64,000 nt of DNA, taken from positions 1,227,005 through 1,291,004 of the forward strand of contig LM994670.1 in the NCBI GenBank assembly GCA_000753455.2, given 5' to 3'. Below the pieces are notes generated by a model. The model was not told the origin of the DNA. It worked only from the letters and a program-made list of their open reading frames with translations, and did not search any database. Origin of the DNA: Clostridium jeddahitimonense (GTDB lineage Bacteria > Bacillota > Clostridia > Clostridiales > Clostridiaceae). Shown here piece after piece: positions 9,394 to 18,595 of this stretch. Numbering within the stretch: the stretch's first letter is position 1; every line of letters starts with the position of its first letter. The position numbers and the translations under genes were made by a program.

Positions 9394-10179
9394 ATGAAAA
9401 AGGTAAAAGAAATTATAGAGGTTATGGAAACCTTAGCTCCTACTTTTTTAAAAGAAGATTTTGATAATGTAGGTCTTATGGTAGGAGATAGAGAAAAGGA
9501 AGTAAAAAAAGTTTTAGTAGCATTAGATTGTACATTGAAAGTAGTTCAAGAAGCAAAAGATAATAATGTAGATTTAATAATAACTCATCATCCTCTTATT
9601 TTTAGACGCCCTAATAATATAACTACTGATACTCTTCAAGGTAAAAAAATAATTGAGCTTATAAAAAATAATATCAGTCTTTATTCAAGCCATACTAATT
9701 TAGATTCTGCAAAAAAAGGGTTAAATGATAGTATACCAGGTTTGTTAGGATATGACACATCAGAGATTCTAGAGACTAATAAAAGAGATTCGGAAGCAGG
9801 TCTTGGAAGGTTAGTTAAATTAGAAAAAGCTACTACATTAGAGGATATTATTAATAAGGTTAAGGCTACCTTTAATATTAATAATTTAAGAGTAGTTAAA
9901 GGAAAAGATGAAGTAAATAAGATTGCTATTATTAATGGAAGTGGGCAAGATTTTATAGGAAGAGCCATAAGTAAGGGTGCTGATTGTATTATAACAGGTG
10001 ATACTACATATCATTTTGCTTCAGACTATAAAGAGATGGGAATAAATATAATTGATGCTGGTCATTTTGCTTCAGAACAAATTGTATTCTTTAATGTAAT
10101 GAAAAATATTATAGATAAATTTAATGATGTAGAATTTATATTATCAAAGGTTGAAGAAGATCCATATACATTTTTATAA
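9394..10179 (+). CDS. Nif3-like dinuclear metal centre protein
   Basis: The 261-residue protein belongs to the NIF3/YbgI/YqfO family. Metal-ligand motifs are I-T-H-H-P-L (His65-His66), S-S-H-T-N-L-D near residue 99 and the C-terminal G-H-F-A-S-E-Q. It is the short form, lacking the roughly 100-residue PII-like insert found in Bacillus YqfO. Members form toroidal hexamers with a di-metal site, and GTP cyclohydrolase I type 2 activity has been claimed for some, but the role is unsettled. It follows trmK by 8 bp, probably in the same transcript. Confidence 0.92.
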   Translation: MKKVKEIIEVMETLAPTFLKEDFDNVGLMVGDREKEVKKVLVALDCTLKVVQEAKDNNVDLIITHHPLIFRRPNNITTDTLQGKKIIELIKNNISLYSSHTNLDSAKKGLNDSIPGLLGYDTSEILETNKRDSEAGLGRLVKLEKATTLEDIINKVKATFNINNLRVVKGKDEVNKIAIINGSGQDFIGRAISKGADCIITGDTTYHFASDYKEMGINIIDAGHFASEQIVFFNVMKNIIDKFNDVEFILSKVEEDPYTFL

Positions 10180-10271
10180 ATTATATTAATTACGTAAAAT
10201 TTAAAATTGTAGTAATAAGATAAATAGGTAAAGACATATTATAAACTATAGTAATTAGTAAGGTTGGTATT

Positions 10272-10496
10272 ATGTCGAAGAAAACTGATTGGGGAAAAGT
10301 ATTTAGGGAGACTGTTAATGATATAATATGTGCTATTAAGACGCCATCAGCTAAGCCAAGGCAACCAAGTTGTCCAAATCCAGCGGCAAGGTTATGTATA
10401 TTTGTGCTTATTGGAATAACACTATTATTTTCAGGAATAGGTATCTATAGTTGGATAATTCTAATCATGTTGTTCATAATTCTATATTTTGTTTAA
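10272..10496 (+). CDS. Small membrane protein of unknown function
   Basis: This is a 74-residue protein. Residues 1-45 are hydrophilic with a proline-rich stretch and cysteines (I-I-C, Q-P-S-C-P, R-L-C). Residues about 46-74 are strongly hydrophobic and end in L-Y-F-V at the C terminus, so it looks tail-anchored or single-spanning. An AAGGTTGG sequence precedes the ATG. It lies between nif3 and the rnpB promoter. I do not recognise a family. Confidence 0.6.
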   Translation: MSKKTDWGKVFRETVNDIICAIKTPSAKPRQPSCPNPAARLCIFVLIGITLLFSGIGIYSWIILIMLFIILYFV

Positions 10497-10505
10497 AAAA
10501 ACTAT

Positions 10506-10534
10506 TTGTCAGAATTGAATATGTGTGATATTAT
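10506..10534 (+). promoter_or_regulatory. Sigma-A promoter of the RNase P RNA gene
   Basis: TTGTCA (10506-10511), a 17 bp spacer and TATTAT (10529-10534). The predicted start at about 10540 coincides with the first base of the RNase P P1 helix. Confidence 0.87.
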
Positions 10535-10539
10535 ATTTC

Positions 10540-10906
10540 TTGCGAGTGGTACATGCAATCGCTGCTAGCTCTAGAAGCTAGGAGAGGAAAGTCGGAGCTC
10601 CATAGGGCGATGGTGCTGGTTAACGGCCAGTCAAGGTGACTTGAAGGATAGTGCAACAGAGATATACCGCCAGAAGGCTTTTAGCCTGAGTTCACTTAGT
10701 GACTGGTAAGGATGGAAAGGCGAGGTAAGAGCTCACCAGCATGGTGGTGACATCATGGCTATGTAAACCCCACCTGGAGCAAGACCGAGATGTAGCATAT
10801 GGGTGGCCCGTCCCGCTACGTGGTGTGTCGCTTGAGCTTACTGGCAACAGTAAGCCTAGATAGATGATTGCTTAATACAGAACTCCGCTTACGGACTATC
10901 TCGCAA
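10540..10906 (+). ncRNA. rnpB: RNase P RNA
   Basis: This is the catalytic RNA of RNase P, which removes tRNA 5' leaders. The conserved core is readable: GAGGAAAGTC near 10582, AACAGAGATATACCGCC near 10654, GGAAAGGCGAGGTAAGAGC near 10714, and near the 3' end ACAGAACTCCGCTTACGG. The P1 helix closes the molecule, TTGCGAG (10540-10546) pairing with CTCGCAA (10900-10906). The length of about 367 nt is typical. Promoter and terminator flank it, so it is an independent unit. Confidence 0.96.
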
Positions 10907-10914
10907 CCGTGATG

Positions 10915-10945
10915 AACACTAGGTTTACGCCTAGTGTTTTTCTTT
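10915..10945 (+). terminator. Terminator of rnpB
   Basis: Stem AACACTAGG (10915-10923) / CCTAGTGTT (10930-10938) followed by TTTCTTTTG. The remaining sequence to the next gene at 11203 is AT-rich, and I see nothing in it. Confidence 0.9.
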
Positions 10946-11202
10946 TGTTGCAATAAAAGAAAAACAATTATATTAGTACTATATAATTTCAAAATGATTA
11001 TAAATAAGGAAGGTAATACTTAAAAATATTATATAATTCAGAAAAAATATAGTTTTTACAATAAAAGTTAAGAAAATTTATAGTGAAATTATAAATATAT
11101 TTAACGAAATGAATAAAAATAACAAAGATGTTTAAAAGTAATGATTATTTTGTAGCAATTTGCTATAATGTGATAAATGATTTCTTTTGGGTTAGGTGAG
11201 TT

Positions 11203-14200
11203 ATGAAAAAAAATATAAAAAAAGTTATAGGTTTATTATTTTTATTTATTTGTGTATTTAGTAATAATGTATACTCATCAAATAAGTATGGTAATATTAA
11301 TTTTCAAAGTATAACAATAGATGACGGATTATCACAATCATTAGCAGAGTATATATATCAAGATAGTTTAGGATATATATGGATAGGAACTAATGATGGA
11401 TTAAATAGATATAATGGAAATGAGTTTAAGGTATATAAAAATATAAAAAATGATGAAAATACTATTAGTAATAATATGATTAGCTCATTAGTTGAAGATA
11501 GTGATAAAAATTTGTGGATAGGTACAGATGGTGGCTTAAATAAAATGAACTTAAATACTGGTGAGATAACTAGATATTTAGTTTCTGAAGAGGACAAGCT
11601 ATACTCTAATACTGTTGTAGATGAATTACTAATTGATTCTAAGGGTAGACTTTGGGTATGTACTATTAACGGTCTTAATTTATATGATAGTGAAAATGAT
11701 AATTTTATTAAAGTAGCATCTGATTATCTAGAGAATAAGGGAATTCAGGATATTATTGAAGATGGTGAAGGAAATATTTGGGTGTCTACAAGAGATGGTT
11801 TGTTTAAATATAATCATGAAAAAAAATCTGTTGAAAGTTTCTATCATGATGAAAATGATAAAAATACGATAAGTGAAAATAATATTTTTTCTCTTCATTA
11901 TAGTAATAATGAATTATGGATTGGGACTAAAACTGGTGGACTAAATATTATGAATCTAAAAGATTATAGTATTAAAAAATATGTTCATGATTCTAATAAT
12001 CCTAAATCAATACCAAGTAATCTTATAAGAGACATAATAAGAGATAAAGACGGAAATATATGGTTAGCTACAGATCAAGGGTTAGCTTCATTTGATGAGA
12101 AGAATGAAACTTTTTATACATATAAAAAGAACACAGACAAGTATAGTATATGTGATGATAATGTTATTAATTTATATCAAGATAATTTAGGAGTAATTTG
12201 GGTAGGAACATTTGGTGGAGTAAGTAAGTTCTTTCCTAATAATGATTTTAGGGTATATAGAAATGATCCTACAGATAATAACTCATTAAGTAGTAGTAGT
12301 GTATGTGGTATATATGAGGATGATGAAGGAAATGTTTGGATTGGAACATTTAATGCAGGAGTAAATAAAGTTAGCGAAAATGAAGTAACTAGGTTTTTTA
12401 ATGATGTCAATGAGTATAACAGTTTAAGTAGTAATAGGATAAAAGACATAACAGGAATAGGAAATGAAATTTGGATAGCTACAGATAATGGATTAAATAA
12501 ATATGATAAAGCTACAGGAAGGTTTACTGTATATAAGAAAACAGAAGATGAGAATAGTGTAATAAACAATGAAATAAGAGTTTTACATATTGATAAAGAT
12601 GGCATTCTATGGATAGGAACTAGAGGGGGAATATCTACATTAGATAGACAAGGAAAGTTTACTTCGTATAATGAAGTTTTAGAGAAGAATGGAGTATATG
12701 AGAAAACGGTAAGTGCAATTTACGAAGATAGTGAGGGGATAATGTGGTTTGGCCTTGGAAATGATGGCGGGCTTGTAAAATATAATAAAGAAACTGGAGA
12801 GGTTAAGAATTATTTAAGCGATGATAATAAAAATTCTTTAAGTTTTAATAATGTAAGATCTATATCGGAAGATAGTAGCGGAAATATATGGATAGGGACT
12901 CAAGATGGGTTAAACAAACTAAATAAGAATACAGAAGAATTTACAGTATATTTATATAATGATGGATTATCTAATAGCTTTATTTATGGAGTGTTAGTAG
13001 ATGATTATGATAATATTTGGGCTACAACTAATTATGGACTATCAATGTATGATCAGAGTGAAGATAAATTTGTAAGGTACTATGAAGCAGATGGACTTGC
13101 TACCAATGAGTTTAATGGATTCTCATATCATAAAAATAAAAATGGTGAAATTTATGTAGGAGGAGTAAATGGAGTAACTACATTTAATCCATTAGAACTT
13201 CAACTTAAAATGGGTACAAGCAATGTGATTGTAGATAGTATAAAAACAAGTGGTGGAACGGAAGTTACTTTAAGAGACAATGTTGTTTTAGAGTATGATT
13301 CAAGAGAGTTATATATAAAGTTCTTTATTCCAGAGTATAAAAATATGAGTCAAATGCAGTATGCTTATAAATTAGAGGGTATGGATAGTGAATGGGAATT
13401 TTCAGGTACTGAAAATTATGCAAGATATGCAAATCTTCCACCAGGAAAATATAAAATGCTTATGGCAGGAAGAAATTATAATGGTGTTTGGTCTGATGTT
13501 TCGAGTGTAGATATAAAGGTTAAAAACTCAATTTTTAAGACTCCTGTTGCATATTTTATATATATATTTATATTGTTTGGAATAATATATTTCTTTTATA
13601 ATCAGGTAAAGATTTTAGATTCTCTAGTAACTCAAAGAACTCAAGAGTTAAATAATAAGCTTCATGAAAATAAGAAGCTGTATAAGAGACTTATAGAAGC
13701 AGAGCAGTACAAAAATAATTATTTTGTAAACTTATCTCATGAGCTTAGGACACCGTTAAATGTAATTTTATCGATAGAGCAATTAATAAGGTCTTTAGTT
13801 AAATCAGGAAAGAGAATAGATAATGAAAAGATGGAAGGATATATGAATACTTTGGGAGGAAACTCAAAGAGGCTCTTAAATCTTATAAATAATATTATAG
13901 ATACATCTAAAATAGATTCAGGATCATATAAGCTAAACAAAGAAGAGACTGACATAGTTTCTCTTGTAGAAGATACAGCATTATCTATGGTTGAACTTGC
14001 AAGATCAAAAGGGATAGAGTTAATTGTTGATCCAGAAATAGAAGAGTTAACTATAAGTTGTGATAAGTTAGATATTGAAAGATGCATAGTTAATTTGATT
14101 GGAAATGCCATAAAATTTACAGAATCAGAAGGTACTATAACTGTTGCTGTTGATGAGTTGGAAGATAAGGTTAGAATATCTGTTAAAGATACAGGTGTCG

Positions 14201-14397
14201 GAATAGATGAGAAATATCATAAGAGTATTTTTGATAGATTTGGGCAAGTGTATGATGTTTCATCAGAAGATTTTGGAGGAAGTGGATTGGGATTAACATT
14301 AACTAGAAATTTAATTAATCTTCATGGAGGAGAGATTAAGGTATTTAGTAAAGTTGGAGAAGGTAGTGAATTTATTATATTATTACCTATTGAATAG
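11203..14397 (+). CDS. Two-component-type beta-propeller sensor histidine kinase without receiver domain
   Basis: The 1064-residue membrane kinase starts with a signal peptide (about 1-25). About fourteen W-I-G-T-x-x-G-L propeller blades follow (about 30-680), then a Y_Y_Y domain (about 690-775) and one membrane segment (about 781-803). The HisKA domain has S-H-E-L-R-T-P-L (His846), and the HATPase has N-L-I-G-N-A-I-K-F-T, D-T-G-V-G-I and G-S-G-L-G-L. This extracellular plan is that of hybrid two-component sensors of glycan breakdown products in Bacteroidetes. Unlike those, it ends after the ATPase, with no receiver or AraC domain, and no response regulator gene is adjacent. The ligand is unknown. 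Confidence 0.93.
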   Translation: MKKNIKKVIGLLFLFICVFSNNVYSSNKYGNINFQSITIDDGLSQSLAEYIYQDSLGYIWIGTNDGLNRYNGNEFKVYKNIKNDENTISNNMISSLVEDSDKNLWIGTDGGLNKMNLNTGEITRYLVSEEDKLYSNTVVDELLIDSKGRLWVCTINGLNLYDSENDNFIKVASDYLENKGIQDIIEDGEGNIWVSTRDGLFKYNHEKKSVESFYHDENDKNTISENNIFSLHYSNNELWIGTKTGGLNIMNLKDYSIKKYVHDSNNPKSIPSNLIRDIIRDKDGNIWLATDQGLASFDEKNETFYTYKKNTDKYSICDDNVINLYQDNLGVIWVGTFGGVSKFFPNNDFRVYRNDPTDNNSLSSSSVCGIYEDDEGNVWIGTFNAGVNKVSENEVTRFFNDVNEYNSLSSNRIKDITGIGNEIWIATDNGLNKYDKATGRFTVYKKTEDENSVINNEIRVLHIDKDGILWIGTRGGISTLDRQGKFTSYNEVLEKNGVYEKTVSAIYEDSEGIMWFGLGNDGGLVKYNKETGEVKNYLSDDNKNSLSFNNVRSISEDSSGNIWIGTQDGLNKLNKNTEEFTVYLYNDGLSNSFIYGVLVDDYDNIWATTNYGLSMYDQSEDKFVRYYEADGLATNEFNGFSYHKNKNGEIYVGGVNGVTTFNPLELQLKMGTSNVIVDSIKTSGGTEVTLRDNVVLEYDSRELYIKFFIPEYKNMSQMQYAYKLEGMDSEWEFSGTENYARYANLPPGKYKMLMAGRNYNGVWSDVSSVDIKVKNSIFKTPVAYFIYIFILFGIIYFFYNQVKILDSLVTQRTQELNNKLHENKKLYKRLIEAEQYKNNYFVNLSHELRTPLNVILSIEQLIRSLVKSGKRIDNEKMEGYMNTLGGNSKRLLNLINNIIDTSKIDSGSYKLNKEETDIVSLVEDTALSMVELARSKGIELIVDPEIEELTISCDKLDIERCIVNLIGNAIKFTESEGTITVAVDELEDKVRISVKDTGVGIDEKYHKSIFDRFGQVYDVSSEDFGGSGLGLTLTRNLINLHGGEIKVFSKVGEGSEFIILLPIE

Positions 14398-14435
14398 TAG
14401 GTAGAATATATGGATTAAGTAAAACGAGAATGAGA

Positions 14436-14474
14436 GAATAACATTTACAGGGTATGTAGATGTTATTCTTTTTT
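14436..14474 (+). terminator. Terminator after the propeller kinase
   Basis: GAATAACAT (14436-14444) pairs with ATGTTATTC (14460-14468), followed by six T. Confidence 0.82.
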
Positions 14475-14512
14475 GTAAACTTTAATAATTTTATGTGCCT
14501 TGAACATACTAA

Positions 14513-14737
14513 AAGGGAGTATTTAGTGTAGGAAGTAAAAATTTATGATACCGATATAGAGATGCTTTAAGGAAAATTGATAAGTTAAATACTAACAGGG
14601 CTTTGAATATTAGAGCATATAAAAGAGATAGCGGGATAATAATACAAAAATAATATGATGGTTATAGTTTATATGTAGGTAGTTTTGAAAAAGAGATATT
14701 TATCTTAATTAGAAATAATGAATTGAAAAGTTTTTGA
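14513..14737 (+). pseudogene. Possible gene remnant with in-frame stops
   Basis: One frame reads through 14513-14737 with only a TGA at 14546 and a TAA at 14651 before the TGA at 14735. It translates to protein-like stretches such as Y-R-D-A-L-R-K-I-D-K-L-N and, beyond the TAA, Y-D-G-Y-S-L-Y-V-G-S-F-E-K-E-I-F. No start codon with a Shine-Dalgarno sequence is visible. This is the only content I see in the gap between 14475 and 14913. It could be chance in AT-rich DNA. Confidence 0.3.
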
Positions 14738-14913
14738 ATGTAGTGGAGAGAAAAGCTTTTTAGTGTAATATTAGTACATTCACTATAATTAGGAATAAAT
14801 AAATATATTAAATCTAGAATTTCTAAATAAGTATTGTAAAAATAAAAATAATAAGCTATTATTAAAATATAAAAAAGTGCATATAAAATATACATTAAAA
14901 TGGAGGATATAAT

Positions 14914-15552
14914 ATGAGTTTATTTTTAGGGAAAATACATTATTGGTTATTTAATAAAATACAATGGTTTGAAATTTTAGAGGAAGATATTATAGAGGTA
15001 GCAAAAGAAGAGGGTATATATACAGATGAAATAAGAGATAAAATAAATAAAAGGTATGGAGAAAAGTTACCTAATAAACCTCTAGAAGATATGATTGATA
15101 CTGGAAATATTCATGGATGGTTACAATCTAAAATAAATTCAGCTGAAGGAAGAATGGCAGCATGGATTTCAGAGATAATAAATAATTCAGAAAAGGGAAT
15201 AAATAAAATAGAAAGAGTTTATATAAACCAAGGAATAAAGGCTGCTAGGGAGGTAGTAGCAGAAGGAAAAAGCTTTGAAAAGGCAGAAGAATTATATAAT
15301 TTAATGAATGATTATATTTTAGATGGAATGCCTTGTGATAGAGTTAATGAAATAATTGACTCCTCAGAAGAAATGATTAAATGGACTAGAAGAATTTGCG
15401 TACATAAAGATATTTGGAATGCAGAAAATATTGATGTTAAATATTTTTATGATTTTAGAGGATTATGGATAAAAGCTTTTATAAGTGAGTTAAATAAAGA
15501 CTTTGAATACATAGAAATAGATAATGACACAAGAGTAATAAGAAAAGCCTAA
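14914..15552 (+). CDS. Conserved hypothetical protein in a unit with a DUF1858 gene
   Basis: This is a 212-residue soluble, mostly helical and acidic protein with no signal peptide or membrane span. Features are an aromatic N terminus (H-Y-W-L-F), R-R-I-C-V-H-K-D-I-W at about residues 165-174 and a C-terminal D-F-R-G-L-W-I-K-A-F segment. I do not recognise the family. The start is an ATG with GGAGGA 10 bases upstream. Its TAA is 14 bases before the DUF1858 start, and that gene's ribosome binding site touches this stop, so the two are almost certainly translated together and may share a redox or cofactor role. Confidence 0.75.
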   Translation: MSLFLGKIHYWLFNKIQWFEILEEDIIEVAKEEGIYTDEIRDKINKRYGEKLPNKPLEDMIDTGNIHGWLQSKINSAEGRMAAWISEIINNSEKGINKIERVYINQGIKAAREVVAEGKSFEKAEELYNLMNDYILDGMPCDRVNEIIDSSEEMIKWTRRICVHKDIWNAENIDVKYFYDFRGLWIKAFISELNKDFEYIEIDNDTRVIRKA

Positions 15553-15566
15553 TGGAGGATAATATT

Positions 15567-15749
15567 ATGATAACTAAAACAGATATAATAGCAGATGTAT
15601 TAAAGAAGAATAAAAATGCAGAAGAAATTTTAAGGAATTTTGGTATGGGATGTTTAGGATGTCCGTCAGCGTCTATGGAAAGCTTGGAAGATGCTTGTAA
15701 TATTCATGGATTAGATCTTGATGAGGTACTAAAAAAATTAAATGAATAA
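15567..15749 (+). CDS. DUF1858 / hybrid-cluster-associated redox disulfide protein
   Basis: The 60-residue protein matches DUF1858, also described as a hybrid-cluster-protein-associated putative disulfide oxidoreductase. It has I-T-K-T-D-I-I-A-D-V-L and the paired cysteines in G-M-G-C-L-G-C-P-S. I chose ATG 15567 because GGAGG at 15554-15558 is 8 bases before it. An earlier in-frame ATG at 15552 overlaps the previous stop codon and contains that ribosome binding site. Likely a cytoplasmic thiol or metal-handling accessory. A strong terminator follows. Confidence 0.87.
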   Translation: MITKTDIIADVLKKNKNAEEILRNFGMGCLGCPSASMESLEDACNIHGLDLDEVLKKLNE

Positions 15750-15758
15750 ATAAGTAGT

Positions 15759-15791
15759 AAAAATCACCTTGAACAAGAGGTGATTTTTTTG
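15759..15791 (+). terminator. Terminator after the DUF1858 gene
   Basis: AAAATCACCT (about 15760-15769) pairs with AGGTGATTTT (about 15778-15787), followed by a T-run. Confidence 0.88.
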
Positions 15792-15873
15792 TTTTCCTAT
15801 AAATTTATAATAAACCTTAGAATTTCGATAGAAGAGTTAAGAATTTTGTATGGAGTATATAAAGGGGACAAAC

Positions 15874-15899
15874 TATAATTTAAAATGTAAACATTAACA
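15874..15899 (+). promoter_or_regulatory. -10 box and cre-like site upstream of mglB
   Basis: TATAAT at 15874-15879 is followed by TGTAAACATTAACA at 15886-15899. The latter matches the CcpA operator consensus TGWAANCGNTNWCA at every fixed position except the central G, which is A. Lying just after the -10 box, it would block initiation, which fits catabolite repression of a sugar transporter. No convincing -35 box was found. Confidence 0.5.
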
Positions 15900-15928
15900 A
15901 AGAGAGAATTTAGTGTGGAGGGATAAGA

Positions 15929-17005
15929 ATGAAAAAGGTTAAAAAGTTAGTTGCATTAGCTGTTGCATCAATAATGGTTATGGGAGTATTAACAGGATGT
16001 GGATCATCAAATGAATCTTCAGATAAGGGTGGAGAAAATACAACAACTGAAACTGGAGATCAAGATACAGCAGAAAAAACAATAAAGGTTGGGGTGTGTT
16101 TATATAAATTTGATGATACTTATATATCAACAGTCCGTCAAAATTTAACTAAAATTCAAGAAGAAAATAAGGGAAAAGTTGAATTTGAGTTCTTTGATGG
16201 AAAAGGTGACCAATCTGTACAAAATGATATGATTGATACATTACTTCAAAAGAATTATGATCTTTTAATGGTAAATTTAGTTGATATAGGTGCTGGACAA
16301 ACCGTTGTAGATAAGATAAAAACTTCAGGAGTTCCTGTTGTATTATTTAATAGAGAACCATCTGTAGATGTAATTAAGTCTTATGAAGATGCTGTATTTG
16401 TTGGAACTAATGCATCAGAAGCTGGTGTAATGCAAGGTAAGATATTAAGCGATTTATGGAATGCAAATAAAGATGCTATAGATAAAAATAAAGATGGTGT
16501 AATGCAATATGTTATGTTCCAAGGGGAACCAGATAATCCAGAGGCAGTTGCTAGAACTAAATATTCAGTAGAAACTATTGAAGAAGCTAGTATAAAGACT
16601 GAAAAATTAGAGCTTCAACCATGTAACTGGCAACAAGACCTAGCACAAACTACAATGGAAGCTTGGCTTGCAAATCATGGAGATAAAATAGAAGTTGTAA
16701 TAGCAAATAATGACGGGATGGCATTAGGAGCTGTGGCTGCGCTACAAAATCAAGGATATAACAAAGGTGATGAATCTAAGTTTATACCAGTTGTTGGAGT
16801 TGATGCTGTAGATGCTGCTAAAGATTATATAGAAAAAGGATATATGACAGGTTCAGTATTACAAGATGCTGAAGGTATGGCAAAGGCACTTTATGAAATA
16901 GGAATGAATTTAGCTCAAGATAAGAGTGCTATCGATGGAACTTCATATGAATTTGATGATACAGGAGTTTCAGTAAGAATTCCTTACCAACCATATGTAA
17001 AATAG
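15929..17005 (+). CDS. mglB: Galactose/glucose ABC transporter substrate-binding lipoprotein
   Basis: The 358-residue binding protein is anchored as a lipoprotein (lipobox L-T-G-C, Cys24). The mature domain is a periplasmic-binding-protein fold related to LacI effector domains. D-K-N-K-D-G-V-M-Q at residues 185-193 matches the EF-hand-like calcium loop of the E. coli galactose/glucose-binding protein, which strongly supports galactose or glucose as ligand. Other family segments are N-N-D-G-M-A-L-G and V-V-G-V-D-A. It starts the mglBAC operon behind GGAGGG. A hairpin after the gene probably keeps its mRNA more abundant than mglA/mglC. Confidence 0.95.
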   Translation: MKKVKKLVALAVASIMVMGVLTGCGSSNESSDKGGENTTTETGDQDTAEKTIKVGVCLYKFDDTYISTVRQNLTKIQEENKGKVEFEFFDGKGDQSVQNDMIDTLLQKNYDLLMVNLVDIGAGQTVVDKIKTSGVPVVLFNREPSVDVIKSYEDAVFVGTNASEAGVMQGKILSDLWNANKDAIDKNKDGVMQYVMFQGEPDNPEAVARTKYSVETIEEASIKTEKLELQPCNWQQDLAQTTMEAWLANHGDKIEVVIANNDGMALGAVAALQNQGYNKGDESKFIPVVGVDAVDAAKDYIEKGYMTGSVLQDAEGMAKALYEIGMNLAQDKSAIDGTSYEFDDTGVSVRIPYQPYVK

Positions 17006-17022
17006 AATTTAAAATATTAAAG

Positions 17023-17048
17023 CTGCATGGCGTTTAATCGCTATGCAG
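17023..17048 (+). other. mglB-mglA intergenic mRNA hairpin
   Basis: CTGCATGGCG (17023-17032) and CGCTATGCAG (17039-17048) form a 10 bp stem with one G-T pair. No T-run follows, so it is more likely an RNA-stabilising or partial-attenuation element, common after binding-protein genes. Confidence 0.68.
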
Positions 17049-17079
17049 TTGCAATAAATAAGAAGAGTGGTGAGAGACA

Positions 17080-18579
17080 ATGGCAGAAGTAAAATACATA
17101 CTTGAGATGATGAATATAAGTAAGAGCTTCCCAGGTGTAAAAGCTTTAGACGGAGTACAGTTAAAAGTTAGACCAGGAAGTGTACATGCTTTGATGGGAG
17201 AAAATGGTGCAGGTAAATCTACTCTAATGAAATGCCTTTTTGGTGTTTATATAGAAGATGATGGGGAAATTTATCTTGATGGACAAAAAGTTAAGTTTTC
17301 AAATCCTAAGCAAGCCATGGATAATGGTGTTGCAATGGTTCATCAAGAGTTAAATCAAGTATTGCAAAGAGATGTAATGGACAATATTTGGCTTGGTAGA
17401 TATCCAGGTAAGAATGGTGTTATTGATTCGAAAAAAATGCTTGAGGAAACTGAAAAAGTTTTTAAAGAGCTAGATATAGATGTTAATCCTAAGATAAAGA
17501 TGGCTAAGCTATCAGTATCACAAAGACAAATGGTTGAAATTGCAAAAGCCGTTTCATATAACGCTAAGGTTTTAGTATTAGATGAACCTACGTCTTCATT
17601 AACTAAGCAAGAGGTAGATCATTTATTTAGAATAATAAATAAGCTTCGAGATAGAGGTTGCGGAATAATATATATATCACATAAAATGGAAGAAATTTTA
17701 GAAATATCAGATGATGTTACTATCATGAGAGATGGTAAATGGGTAGATACTTTGAGTGCTAATAATCTTACAACAGATAAGATTATAAAGCTTATGGTAG
17801 GACGTGACTTAACCAATCGTTTTCCTCCTAAAACCAATAAACCGGCTGATGTAATAATGGAGGTTATCAATTTAACAGGAACTTACGAACCAGCAGTAAA
17901 GAATGTTTCTTTCAAATTGAAAAAAGGAGAAATTTTAGGAGTAGCAGGTTTAGTAGGTTCAAGAAGAACAGAGCTTCTAGAAACAATCTTTGGAATTAGA
18001 CATCATAGTGAAGGTGATATAAAACTACATGGTAAAGCTGTTGATAATAAAGATTCAAGGATAGCTATAAAAAATGGTTTTGCGTTGTTAACTGAAGAAC
18101 GTAGAGCGAATGGTATCTTTGGAGGATTAGATATAAAGTTTAATAGTATAATTGCCAATATTGATAATTATTCAAAATTTGGGGTTTTAAATGATAAGAA
18201 AATGAATGAAGATACTAAGTGGACTATTGATAGTATGAGAGTTAAGACTCCTGGTCAAAAAACACTTATAAAGACTTTATCAGGTGGAAATCAACAAAAA
18301 GTAATTATAGGAAGATGGCTTTTAACAAAACCGGAAGTGTTACTTTTAGATGAACCTACAAGAGGAATTGATGTTGGAGCTAAATATGAAATATATCAAT
18401 TAATAATTGATTTAGCAAATAAGGGTAAGGGAGTTATAGTAGTTTCTTCAGAAATGCCTGAACTACTAGGTATTTGTGATAGAATTCTTGTAATGTCAAA
18501 TGGTAGGTTAGCAGGTGAAGGTAAACCGGAAGACTTAACACAAGAAAAGATTATGGCTTTAGCGGCAAAATATATTTAG
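17080..18579 (+). CDS. mglA: Galactose/methyl-galactoside ABC transporter ATP-binding protein
   Basis: This 499-residue fusion of two ABC ATPase domains is the normal form for carbohydrate uptake transporter family 2. The N-terminal domain has Walker A G-E-N-G-A-G-K-S and L-D-E-P-T-S-S-L. The C-terminal domain has the degenerate V-G-S-R-R-T-E P-loop, the signature L-S-G-G-N-Q-Q-K and [11 protein letters not shown]. It powers uptake through MglC on the cytoplasmic membrane face. It is 74 bp after mglB and 16 bp before mglC. Confidence 0.96.
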   Translation: MAEVKYILEMMNISKSFPGVKALDGVQLKVRPGSVHALMGENGAGKSTLMKCLFGVYIEDDGEIYLDGQKVKFSNPKQAMDNGVAMVHQELNQVLQRDVMDNIWLGRYPGKNGVIDSKKMLEETEKVFKELDIDVNPKIKMAKLSVSQRQMVEIAKAVSYNAKVLVLDEPTSSLTKQEVDHLFRIINKLRDRGCGIIYISHKMEEILEISDDVTIMRDGKWVDTLSANNLTTDKIIKLMVGRDLTNRFPPKTNKPADVIMEVINLTGTYEPAVKNVSFKLKKGEILGVAGLVGSRRTELLETIFGIRHHSEGDIKLHGKAVDNKDSRIAIKNGFALLTEERRANGIFGGLDIKFNSIIANIDNYSKFGVLNDKKMNEDTKWTIDSMRVKTPGQKTLIKTLSGGNQQKVIIGRWLLTKPEVLLLDEPTRGIDVGAKYEIYQLIIDLANKGKGVIVVSSEMPELLGICDRILVMSNGRLAGEGKPEDLTQEKIMALAAKYI

Positions 18580-18595
18580 GATTGAGGTGTAACTT

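Noticed and set aside
12177..12605. 142-codon minus-strand frame within the propeller kinase
   Set aside because: It is antisense to the repeated W-I-G-T-coding segments, without start signals. Such frames are expected in repeated coding DNA.
14662..14895. 77-codon open frame on the minus strand, very rich in Tyr, Leu and Ile
   Set aside because: No Shine-Dalgarno sequence lies before its ATG, the composition is that of random AT-rich DNA, and it overlaps the better remnant signal on the other strand.
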